Below are positions 35,185 to 42,277 of a DNA stretch of 64,000 bases, piece by piece. Source of the stretch: G963665405 sp963665405 (GTDB taxonomy: Bacteria > Chloroflexota > Dehalococcoidia > Lucifugimonadales > G963665405); contig CAXXUH010000004.1 of NCBI GenBank assembly GCA_963665405.2, forward strand, positions 1,054,001-1,118,000, given 5' to 3'. The translations under genes and the position numbers were made by a program. Each line of letters starts with the position of its first letter. Positions within the stretch are counted from its first letter, which is position 1. Below the pieces are notes generated by a model. That model searched no databases, was not told the DNA's origin, and saw nothing but the letters and a program-made list of their open reading frames with translations.

Positions 35185-35930
35185 CCGGTCCACGCACCGG
35201 CCTGCGGGTCGTCATGATAATCCAGGCGCGGATGGGCTCGACCCGGCTGCCGGGCAAGTCGATGATGGATCTTGCCGGCGCACCGCTGATCGCTCGTCTG
35301 ATCGAGCGGGCCAAGAGGTGTTCGGGCGCCGACTCGATCGTGCTGGCCACGACTGAGAAGGCGGAAGATGACCTCTTCGAACGGGTCGCCGGCGACTGTG
35401 GGGTCCACGTCTTTCGCGGTTCGGAGGACGATCTGGTCGACCGTTACCATGAGGCCGCGGTGGCCCACGAGGCCGACGTGATCGTTCGGGTTCCAGGGGA
35501 TAACCCCGTCCCGGAGCCGGGTGAGATAGACAGGCTGGTCTCTTACCACGTCGAGTCGGGGAACGACTTCTCGTCCAGCTATCCGGATTTCTTCGAAAAC
35601 GGCTACCCCGATGGGATCGGGGCGGAGGCCTTCACCCTCCGGGCGCTGGGGCGGGTTCGGCAGATGGCAACCGACGCTCGCAACCGCGAGCATCCGCACA
35701 CCACCTTCTACGAGCATCCCGAGGTCTTCAAGATCGGCACGATAGAGTGTCCGGAGGAGTTCCGCCGGCCCGACCTGGTGCTCGATGTGAACACGCTCGA
35801 GCAGTACCGGTTCATGGCGGAGCTGTACGCCTATCTGTACCCAAGGAACCCGGAGTTCCACATCACCGACGTGATCCGGTGGTACGACGGTGTCTACCGG
35901 GTCTCGAAGGACCCCGCGGTGACCGCGTGA
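35181..35930 (+). CDS. SpsF-like cytidylyltransferase family protein
   Basis: A 249-aa nucleotidyltransferase of the SpsF/CMP-NeuAc-synthetase fold: MIIQARMGSTRLPGKSM near 12-28, VLATTEKAEDD, VFRGSEDDLVDRY, RVPGDNPVPEPGEID and LVLDVNTLEQYRFM. SpsF proteins usually follow NeuB/SpsE-like synthases in spore-coat or surface-glycan loci. It probably activates a sugar with CMP, although a second activating enzyme (41338) lies in the same block. TTG 35181 overlaps the previous stop (TTGA). Confidence 0.86.
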   Translation: MTGPRTGLRVVMIIQARMGSTRLPGKSMMDLAGAPLIARLIERAKRCSGADSIVLATTEKAEDDLFERVAGDCGVHVFRGSEDDLVDRYHEAAVAHEADVIVRVPGDNPVPEPGEIDRLVSYHVESGNDFSSSYPDFFENGYPDGIGAEAFTLRALGRVRQMATDARNREHPHTTFYEHPEVFKIGTIECPEEFRRPDLVLDVNTLEQYRFMAELYAYLYPRNPEFHITDVIRWYDGVYRVSKDPAVTA

Positions 35931-36277
35931 TCTACTGCTTCGACATCGACGGCACGCTCTGCACGAACACGGATGGAGACTACCGGGACGCTCGGCCTTT
36001 CGATGAGGTGATCGCCCGGGTCAATCGCCTGTATGACGAGGGACACCGGATTCTTCTCAACACCGCCCGAGGCTCCACCACGGGGATCGACTGGCGGGAG
36101 CTGACCGAGCGTCAAATGGCGGACTGGGGGGTCCGGCATCACGAGCTTTTCATGGGGAAGCCGACCGCGGACGTCTACATCGACGACAAGGGCCTGAATC
36201 TCGAGGACTGGACTCAAAATGGCCTGGACGCGCTGCGTCGCTCGGGGGTTCTGACAGGGACGGACCCCGGTGGGTAG
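35927..36277 (+). CDS. Small HAD-family phosphatase
   Basis: A 116-aa minimal HAD-like protein: motif I DIDGTLCT at about 6-13, motif II-like LNTARGSTTG, a motif III Lys in FMGKPTADVYIDDKGLN with the final acidic DD. This is the size and pattern of capsule-locus phosphatases that dephosphorylate a sugar phosphate or ulosonic-acid phosphate. It starts at GTG 35927, overlapping the cytidylyltransferase stop, and its end overlaps the aminotransferase by 8 nt. Confidence 0.82.
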   Translation: MIYCFDIDGTLCTNTDGDYRDARPFDEVIARVNRLYDEGHRILLNTARGSTTGIDWRELTERQMADWGVRHHELFMGKPTADVYIDDKGLNLEDWTQNGLDALRRSGVLTGTDPGG

Positions 36278-37259
36278 CCCGCAGCGGCTCGTCTGGGTCA
36301 ACGGAGACCTCGTCCCCGAGTCGGAGGCGCGGATATCGATCTACGACTCCTCCCTAATGTTCGGGGACATGGTCTTCGAGATGACTCGGTCGTTCAACAA
36401 GAAGCAGTTCAAGCTCCGGGAGCATCTCGACCGGCTGTACGCGTCGATGAAGGCGGTTCGGATACCCCGAACGATGACCGTCGACGAGATGGAGGCCGCT
36501 ATATACGAGACGATAGACGCCAATGAACCGGCGTTCGCGGACGACGACGAGCACCGATTGCTGATCGACGTTTCTCGTGGGCTGCTGTCGATCTACGAGG
36601 ACGTGGTCGGCCTTCGTAAGGGCCCCAGCATAATCATCGCCGACTTCCCGTTGAAGTGGACGGTGAGTGGGATGGGGGCTCTCTTCGATCGTGGGATAAA
36701 CGCGGTCATTCCCGCTCAGAGGGCGATACCGGCACACCTGCTGGACCCAAAGGTGAAGAACCGGAGCCGCATGCACTACATGATGGCCAACATCGAGGTC
36801 GGAGGATACGAGGGCGACCGAAACTGGGCCCTGCTCACCGACCCGGACGGGTTCGTGGCCGAGGGGACCGGCGACAACTTCTTCATCGTAAAGGACGGCG
36901 CGATCGTTACCCCCGAGGGCCGCAACATCCTCAGAGGGATCAGTCGCGCCTACGTGATTTCCGAGCTCGCGCCTCAGATCGGCCTGAAGTGCGTCGAGAA
37001 GAACATCGAGCCCTATGACGTCCTCGTCGCCGATGAGGCGTTCATGACCGGCACGCCGTTCTGCATTCTCCCGGTCACCTCGCTGAACGGTGAACTGATC
37101 GGGAGCGGCGACGTCGGACCGATCACGACGTCGCTGCTGAGCGCGTGGAGCGACAACGTCGGCCTCGACATCGCCGAGCAGATCAGGGCGTGGGATCGAA
37201 CGCGTCAGGCGCCTGCGTCCGGCGGCCCGACCCCGTACGCCTTCAAGAGGCGCGCTTGA
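36270..37259 (+). CDS. Class IV PLP-dependent aminotransferase
   Basis: A 329-aa aminotransferase of the branched-chain/D-amino-acid (fold IV) type. SIYDSSLMFGDMVFEMTRSF, the Arg in EHLDRLYASM, the likely PLP Lys in LDPKVKNRSRMHYMMANIE, EGTGDNFFIVKDGAIVTP and AFMTGTPFCILPVTS fit the family. Fold-IV enzymes normally act on amino or keto acids, not sugars, so it is unusual in a glycan cluster; it may install an amino-acid substituent precursor (for example D-Ala or a hydroxy-acid) on the sugar. Confidence 0.87.
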   Translation: MGSPQRLVWVNGDLVPESEARISIYDSSLMFGDMVFEMTRSFNKKQFKLREHLDRLYASMKAVRIPRTMTVDEMEAAIYETIDANEPAFADDDEHRLLIDVSRGLLSIYEDVVGLRKGPSIIIADFPLKWTVSGMGALFDRGINAVIPAQRAIPAHLLDPKVKNRSRMHYMMANIEVGGYEGDRNWALLTDPDGFVAEGTGDNFFIVKDGAIVTPEGRNILRGISRAYVISELAPQIGLKCVEKNIEPYDVLVADEAFMTGTPFCILPVTSLNGELIGSGDVGPITTSLLSAWSDNVGLDIAEQIRAWDRTRQAPASGGPTPYAFKRRA

Positions 37260-38128
37260 ATCCCATCGGCATCATGCAGGGCCGCCTCTTGCCTCCGGTC
37301 GGGGGCAAGATCCAGGCGTTTCCGGTCGACGGCTGGCGGCAGGAGTTCGCGCTTGCCGCGGACGCAGGATTGTGCTGCATCGAGTGGGTCTACGAGGCCA
37401 ACGCGGCGGCGGCGAACCCGCTGGCCAGCGATGAAGGAGTGGAGGAGATCAACCGCCTGGTGGACGACAGCGGTGTCTCCGTTCGGTCTGTGTGCGCCGA
37501 CTATTTCATGAAGGAGCTCCTGGTCGCCCCCGATGGCACGGCCCGGGACGCGTCCGCAGAGCACCTGGTGTCGCTCATGGGGCGAGCTGCTGCAATCGGG
37601 GTGCGCCACATCGTCCTCCCCTTCGTGGATGAGTCGTCGATGCGGTCAGCAGGAGAGGTCGATGGCGTCGTGGAAATCCTGAGATCGGTGCTGCCGGCGG
37701 CGGAACGCGCCGGCGTCGAGCTGCACCTGGAAACCGACCTGGGGGCGGACCAGCTGGCCTCGCTGGTCGATCGATCCGACGGCGGGGTGCGGGTGCGGGT
37801 GACATACGACATCGGCAACGAGGCCTCGCTGGGCTACGAACCGGAGGAAGCCCTGTCGATCCTGGGTCCGCGGGTGGGCAGCGTGCACGTGAAGGACCGC
37901 CCTCTGGGTGGCGGAACTGTCCCTCTCGGGACCGGGGCGGCCGACTTCGACACATGCTTTCGGATGCTGGCTGGGGCGGGCTACTCAGGACGGTTCATTC
38001 TGCAGGCGGCGCGCCGGCAAGCATGCGACGAGGTCGAAACGGCGAGGGCAGACCGAGAGTTCGTCTTGCGCCGGTGGAGCGCCGCGTTGGAGCACCGGGA
38101 GGGGCGGGTAGCCGTCTCGGACGCCTGA
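37256..38128 (+). CDS. TIM-barrel sugar phosphate isomerase/epimerase-like protein
   Basis: A 290-aa AP-endonuclease-2/xylose-isomerase-like barrel. It starts IGIMQGRLLPP and has LAADAGLCCIEWVYE, LHLETDLGAD, VTYDIGNEASLGY and SVHVKDRPLGGG, which give the Glu, Asp/Asn and His metal ligands of the fold. Members isomerise or epimerise ketoses. TTG 37256 overlaps the aminotransferase stop (TTGA). In the cluster it could rearrange the sugar skeleton before or after the NeuB-like condensation. Confidence 0.84.
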   Translation: MNPIGIMQGRLLPPVGGKIQAFPVDGWRQEFALAADAGLCCIEWVYEANAAAANPLASDEGVEEINRLVDDSGVSVRSVCADYFMKELLVAPDGTARDASAEHLVSLMGRAAAIGVRHIVLPFVDESSMRSAGEVDGVVEILRSVLPAAERAGVELHLETDLGADQLASLVDRSDGGVRVRVTYDIGNEASLGYEPEEALSILGPRVGSVHVKDRPLGGGTVPLGTGAADFDTCFRMLAGAGYSGRFILQAARRQACDEVETARADREFVLRRWSAALEHREGRVAVSDA

Positions 38129-38907
38129 TGGACCTCAACCTGGCTGAGAAGGTTGCGTTCATCGCCGGTTCCAGCCGCGGCATCGGGCTGGCCATCGCGC
38201 GAGCGTTCCTGAAGGAGGGCGCGCGGGTGGTTGTCACGGGCCGCTCCATGAAGTCGCTCGACGAGGCGACAAGCCTGCTGGTGGAAGAGGCGGACCCCCG
38301 CCGCGTGCTGCCTGTGAGCGGTGACATGACCGAGCCGAAGGCCATCGCGTCAGCCGTGGACCAGGCGGTCGACAAGTTCGGAGGCATCGACGCGCTGGTG
38401 GCGAACGTCGGCAGCGGCGCCGGTAAGGGTGGATGGGACCTGGGCCTGGATGAGTGGAACTCCGCCCTTGATATGAACTTCACGGGCAGCATGGCTGTCA
38501 GCCGGGTCGCCCTGCCTCATCTGCTGGCCGGGCGCTCTGGCAGCATCACGTTCGTCAGTTCGATCGCGGCTCATGAGTCGATCAACGCCCCGGTCCCTTA
38601 CGGTGCGGCCAAAGCGGCGCTCCAGAGTGCGGCGAAGAGCTTGTCCCGCCTCATCGGCAAGGATGGAGTGCGGGTCAACGTCGTCGCGCCGGGCAATGTG
38701 CTGTTCCCGGGCGGCTCCTGGGAGAAGAAGCTGGCCGAGAGGAGGGAGTTCTTCGAAGATTACGTCCACTCCGAGGTACCCCTGGGGCGCTTCGGCCGGC
38801 CGGACGAGATCGCCGACGCGGTGGTGTTCCTCGCCTCCGACAGGGCGAGCTTCATCACGGGCGCCTGCCTGGTGGTAGACGGTGGACAGACTCGATTCGC
38901 GGTCTGA
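38128..38907 (+). CDS. Short-chain dehydrogenase/reductase
   Basis: A 259-aa classical SDR: FIAGSSRGIGLAIARAF, LVANVGSG in place of NAG, SITFVSSIAAHES with the catalytic Ser, YGAAKAALQSAAKSLS as YxxxK, VNVVAPGNVLFPGGSW and the C-terminal FITGACLVVDGGQ. The atypical ANVG and the AHES site place it in the 3-oxoacyl-reductase-like/sugar SDR group. ATG 38128 overlaps the previous TGA. Confidence 0.87.
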   Translation: MDLNLAEKVAFIAGSSRGIGLAIARAFLKEGARVVVTGRSMKSLDEATSLLVEEADPRRVLPVSGDMTEPKAIASAVDQAVDKFGGIDALVANVGSGAGKGGWDLGLDEWNSALDMNFTGSMAVSRVALPHLLAGRSGSITFVSSIAAHESINAPVPYGAAKAALQSAAKSLSRLIGKDGVRVNVVAPGNVLFPGGSWEKKLAERREFFEDYVHSEVPLGRFGRPDEIADAVVFLASDRASFITGACLVVDGGQTRFAV

Positions 38908-38911
38908 GGCT

Positions 38912-39535
38912 TTGGCCTCCACCGAGCTTGCTTCGCGTGTGCGGGCGTTGCTCCAGGCCTCCATCGACCTGAAGAAGGAGGTCATGGATCAGCATTCGGA
39001 GGTAATCGTCCGGATGGCGGAGAAGGTCTCTTCGTCGCTGCAAAACGGCGGGAAGGTGCTGCTGTGCGGAAACGGAGGCTCGGCCGCCGATGCCCAGCAT
39101 CTGGCGACGGAGCTGTTGATCCGGCTCAGGTCCGGGGTCGACAGGGACGGCCTGCCGGCGCTGGCGCTGGCCACGGACACGTCTTCCATGACCGCCTGCG
39201 CGAACGACTACAGCTTCGAGCACTACTACGAACGCATGACCTGCGCCCTCGGACGGCCCGGCGACGTGCTGATCGGCATCAGTACCTCGGGCCGGTCCGA
39301 GAACATCGTGAGGGCGCTGAGCGCGGCGCGACGTAAACGGATGGTCTCTATGGGTCTTCTCGGTGGCGACGGAGGGGGCGCGGTCGAGCACTGCGATATT
39401 GCCCTGGTCGTCCCTTCGGCGATCACCGGCCGGGTGCAGGAGGCGCATATCGCGATCGGCCACGCGCTGATGGAGCTGGTCGAGGACCTCCTGCTGGAAG
39501 CCGGATACCTCAAAACTAGAGCCGAAGCCCGGTGA
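38912..39535 (+). CDS. gmhA: D-sedoheptulose-7-phosphate isomerase-like protein (GmhA)
   Basis: A 207-aa SIS protein with the canonical GmhA signature GNGGSAADAQHLATEL, GLPALALATDTS, YERMTCALGRPGDVLIG, STSGRSENIVRAL and VQEAHIAIGHALMELVE, including the His/Glu pair of the active site. GmhA makes D-glycero-manno-heptose 7-phosphate from sedoheptulose 7-phosphate. TTG 38912 gives the usual N-terminal length; GTG 38882, overlapping the SDR, is an alternative. The heptose partners HldE and GmhB are not adjacent, although the reversed HldE-like fusion lies at 13416. Confidence 0.88.
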   Translation: MASTELASRVRALLQASIDLKKEVMDQHSEVIVRMAEKVSSSLQNGGKVLLCGNGGSAADAQHLATELLIRLRSGVDRDGLPALALATDTSSMTACANDYSFEHYYERMTCALGRPGDVLIGISTSGRSENIVRALSAARRKRMVSMGLLGGDGGGAVEHCDIALVVPSAITGRVQEAHIAIGHALMELVEDLLLEAGYLKTRAEAR

Positions 39536-40383
39536 CACGAACGACTCGAAGGTCCCAGGGGAGATCGGTCAGGGACGGCTTCGACCTGACCGGAAGAGTA
39601 GCCGTCATCACCGGTGGGGCGGGCCTGCTTGGAGCACAGCACGCCGAGGCCATCGCGGAGATGGGTGGGTGTCCGGTCTTGCTGGACCTCGACGGAGAGA
39701 AGGCCAGGCATGCCGCCGAGGAGATCGGCTCGGCGTTCGGAGTCAAGACGGCGGGACTCACCGGTGACATCACTCGCGCAGAGTCGGTCAGTCAGGCCCT
39801 GGCCGACGTTTTGCAGCGTTACGGACGCGTGGACATTCTGATCAACAACGCGGCCTGCAACCCGAAGGTCGAGGACGGACTGGGTTCGTCGCGCCTGGAG
39901 AGCTTTCCTCTGGACGTCTGGGAGCGAGAGATCGCGGTGGGTCTGACCGGCGCGTTTCTGTGCAGCCGGATCATAGGGAGCGAGATGGCAAGGCAGGGCA
40001 GGGGTGTTGTGGTGAACATCGCGTCGGACCTTGCGCTGATCGCCCCCGACCAGAGGATCTACCGAGCGGATGGCGTCTCGGACGACGAGCAGCCGGTCAA
40101 GCCGGTGAGCTACTCGGTGGTCAAGTCGGGGCTTCTCGGACTCACACGTTACCTCGCCGGCTACTGGGCGAAGAGTGGAGTCCGGGTCAACGCGATCTCA
40201 CCGGGCGGCGTGTACGCGGAGCAGGACCCTGAGTTCGTCGAGCGGCTCTCCAACCTCATACCGATGGGACGAATGGCTCAGCAGGATGAGTACAAGGCCG
40301 CGATCGTGTTTTTGGTCTCGGACGCGTCGTCCTACATGACCGGGGCCAACCTCGTCGTGGACGGGGGGCGAACCTCCTGGTAG
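39532..40383 (+). CDS. Short-chain dehydrogenase, PtmA-like paralogue
   Basis: A 283-aa SDR: AVITGGAGLLGAQHAEAIAE, ILINNAACNPK, NIASDLALIAPDQRIY and YSVVKSGLLGLTRYLAGYWA as YxxxK, then VRVNAISPGGVYAEQDPEF and NLVVDGGRTSW. The C-terminal third is strikingly like that of the ptmA-type SDR at 25132 (both have SPGGV, GRMA, SSY.TG.NLVVDGG). It suggests the two ulosonate clusters share a reaction type. GTG 39532 overlaps the gmhA-like stop. Confidence 0.87.
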   Translation: MTRTTRRSQGRSVRDGFDLTGRVAVITGGAGLLGAQHAEAIAEMGGCPVLLDLDGEKARHAAEEIGSAFGVKTAGLTGDITRAESVSQALADVLQRYGRVDILINNAACNPKVEDGLGSSRLESFPLDVWEREIAVGLTGAFLCSRIIGSEMARQGRGVVVNIASDLALIAPDQRIYRADGVSDDEQPVKPVSYSVVKSGLLGLTRYLAGYWAKSGVRVNAISPGGVYAEQDPEFVERLSNLIPMGRMAQQDEYKAAIVFLVSDASSYMTGANLVVDGGRTSW

Positions 40384-40405
40384 CCAGCTCGTCCGGGTCG
40401 TCCGC

Positions 40406-41341
40406 ATGAAGATACACTGGGTCAATCGGAGGCTGGCGCGAGTCTTGCCGCCCGTGATCACGAAGATTGTCCGGCGTCTGCCCGATCGTGCGGCGCTCGA
40501 GATCCGCGACCGGACCGCGATGGTCAGGCGCATGGACTACGAGAAAGCCGACATCCTCCTGAATATCGAGTCGCTGATAGAGCACGAGACGAGGCTGCGC
40601 TCTTGCGAGAAGGAGCCGGAGACCGTGGCCTGGATCGAGGGCTTCCAGGCGGGCGACGTCTTCTACGATATCGGTGCCAACGTTGGAGCCTACTCGCTGC
40701 TGGCCGCCAAGGCCGGTGCCGGTGACGTCAGGGTGTACGCCTTCGAGCCGGCGGCGGTCAACTACTCCCGGCTGTGCAAGAACATCGCGCTGAACGGCTG
40801 CGGAGACAGGGTCGTCGCGCTCCCAGTGGCGCTGGCGAACCGTACCGAGCTGGGCAGCTTCAACTACACGACGCTGGAGCCTGGCGGCGCCCTTCACGCG
40901 CTCGGGGACCCGATCGACTACAAGGGCGACTCGTTCCTGCCCGTCTTCGTTCAGGCGCTGATGGCATACCGGCTCGACGACCTGGTGGAACAGTTCTCCC
41001 TGCCGGCACCGAACCGCATCAAGCTCGACGTCGACAGCATCGAGCTGGACATCTTGAAGGGGGCGAAGAGGACGCTGTCGAATCCATCGGTCAGATCGCT
41101 GATCCTCGAGATTGACGAGGGATCGCAGGTGTCGGCGGAGATCCAGAGCCTGCTGAAGGACCTCGGCTTCGGAGTTCAGTCCAAGCACAAGTACGTGTTC
41201 GGCGGCGAGACCGGACCGTACTCACGGACCTACAACTACATCTTCGAGAGGGTCGGCGCGGAGAGCTCCAGCCAACACGAGCAGCCGTCGACCGCTCACA
41301 TGAGCGGCGAGCCGAGCCAGAGAGAGGTGATACGACCATGA
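40406..41341 (+). CDS. FkbM-family SAM-dependent methyltransferase
   Basis: A 311-aa methyltransferase with the FkbM pattern: VFYDIGANVGAYSLLAAKAG (SAM motif I near 89), YAFEPAAVNYSRLCKNI (motif II), RIKLDVDSIELDILKGAKRTL as the FkbM-specific D-V-E/D motif. It would O-methylate a sugar. The C-terminal tail after KYVFGGETG is unrelated and probably flexible. ATG 40406 sits 22 nt after the SDR stop. Its end overlaps the cytidylyltransferase start by ATGA. Confidence 0.88.
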   Translation: MKIHWVNRRLARVLPPVITKIVRRLPDRAALEIRDRTAMVRRMDYEKADILLNIESLIEHETRLRSCEKEPETVAWIEGFQAGDVFYDIGANVGAYSLLAAKAGAGDVRVYAFEPAAVNYSRLCKNIALNGCGDRVVALPVALANRTELGSFNYTTLEPGGALHALGDPIDYKGDSFLPVFVQALMAYRLDDLVEQFSLPAPNRIKLDVDSIELDILKGAKRTLSNPSVRSLILEIDEGSQVSAEIQSLLKDLGFGVQSKHKYVFGGETGPYSRTYNYIFERVGAESSSQHEQPSTAHMSGEPSQREVIRP

Positions 41342-42099
41342 AGGCCGTAGCGGTAATTCCCGCCCGCATGGGCTCGTCGCGGTTTCCCGGAAAACCGCTG
41401 GCCAGGCTCCTGGGGAGGCCCATGATCGAGCATGTCTACCTCCGCGTCTCCCTGTGCGCGAGCATCGACGCCGTGTACGTGGCGACGTGCGATCGGGAGA
41501 TCGTGGAGGCGACCGAGCTTTTCGGCGGCAAGGCGATCATGACCTCCATGCAGCACGAGAGGGCCAGCGACAGGGTCGCCGAGGCGGCGGAGGGACTGGA
41601 CGCGGACATCGTAGTCATGGTGCAGGGAGACGAGCCGATGACCACGCCCGGGATGGTCGACCTGGCCATCGCCCCGATGCTGCGCGATCCGGCGATCCGG
41701 TGCACGAACCTGGCCAAGCGCATCCGGTCGGTCGACGAGTTCGCCGACCCGAACACCATAAAGGTGGTCGTCGACGGCAACGGTGATGCGCTCTACTTCT
41801 CGCGCGAGCCCATCCCGACACGCCGGATGGCCGCCTTCGAGGACCTTGTCGCACTGAAGCAGGTGTGCGTCATCCCGTTCCGGCGGCAGACTCTGCTCGA
41901 CTACGCCAGGCTGGAGATGACGCCGCTGGAGCGGGCCGAATCGATCGACATGCTCCGCTTCCTCGAGCACGGCTTCAAGGTCCGGATGGTCGAGACCGAG
42001 CTCGACAGCCACGCCGTCGACACCCCGGCAGACCTGGCGCTGGTCGAGTCCCAGATGAGGGACGACCCGGTGCTGAGTCAGTACATGGCTGTCATCTAG
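41338..42099 (+). CDS. CMP-Kdo synthetase-like cytidylyltransferase (KdsB family)
   Basis: A 253-aa KdsB-type enzyme: VAVIPARMGSSRFPGKPLA (3-21), IEHVYLRVSL, VYVATCDREI, HERASDRVAEA, VVMVQGDEPM and DALYFSREPIPTRR. It activates a 3-deoxy-ulosonic acid with CMP. A KdsA is not nearby; the NeuB-like synthase at 34285 may provide the substrate, so it could recognise a Kdo-like or longer ulosonate. A bacterium with no other LPS genes in view having KdsB is notable. It ends 1 nt before copy B of the structured element. Confidence 0.88.
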   Translation: MKAVAVIPARMGSSRFPGKPLARLLGRPMIEHVYLRVSLCASIDAVYVATCDREIVEATELFGGKAIMTSMQHERASDRVAEAAEGLDADIVVMVQGDEPMTTPGMVDLAIAPMLRDPAIRCTNLAKRIRSVDEFADPNTIKVVVDGNGDALYFSREPIPTRRMAAFEDLVALKQVCVIPFRRQTLLDYARLEMTPLERAESIDMLRFLEHGFKVRMVETELDSHAVDTPADLALVESQMRDDPVLSQYMAVI

Positions 42100-42100
42100 C

Positions 42101-42252
42101 AGGATGGTGAAATATGGGGTGTGCAGAGGGGCGAAGCCCCTTTGCCAGGAGCCTGAGGGTCTCCCTCGGATATGATGCCCCTTCCTAGCCTGCGCCGACT
42201 GCTGAGCCAGGAAGGGGCCAGAGGGATGGTCGAAAGGGTTCTCCGACACCCT
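42101..42252 (+). repeat. Structured intergenic element, copy B
   Basis: 152 nt homologous to copy A at 32221-32360. Hairpins: AGGGGC-GAA-GCCCCT at about 42127-42141 (different bases from A); CTGAGGG-TCT-CCCTCGG with one G-T pair replacing A's A-T/C-G pair; a 10-bp stem GCCCCTTCCT (42177-42186) with AGGAAGGGGC (42209-42218), where A has a 24-nt palindrome; and end pair GGGTGT with ACACCC. It begins 1 nt after the KdsB-like stop and ends 25 nt before the GT2-dehydrogenase fusion. Different loops with kept stems favour an RNA-level or hairpin-DNA function. Confidence 0.85.
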
Positions 42253-42277
42253 TTAAGGCCACCAGCGTCCGGACACA

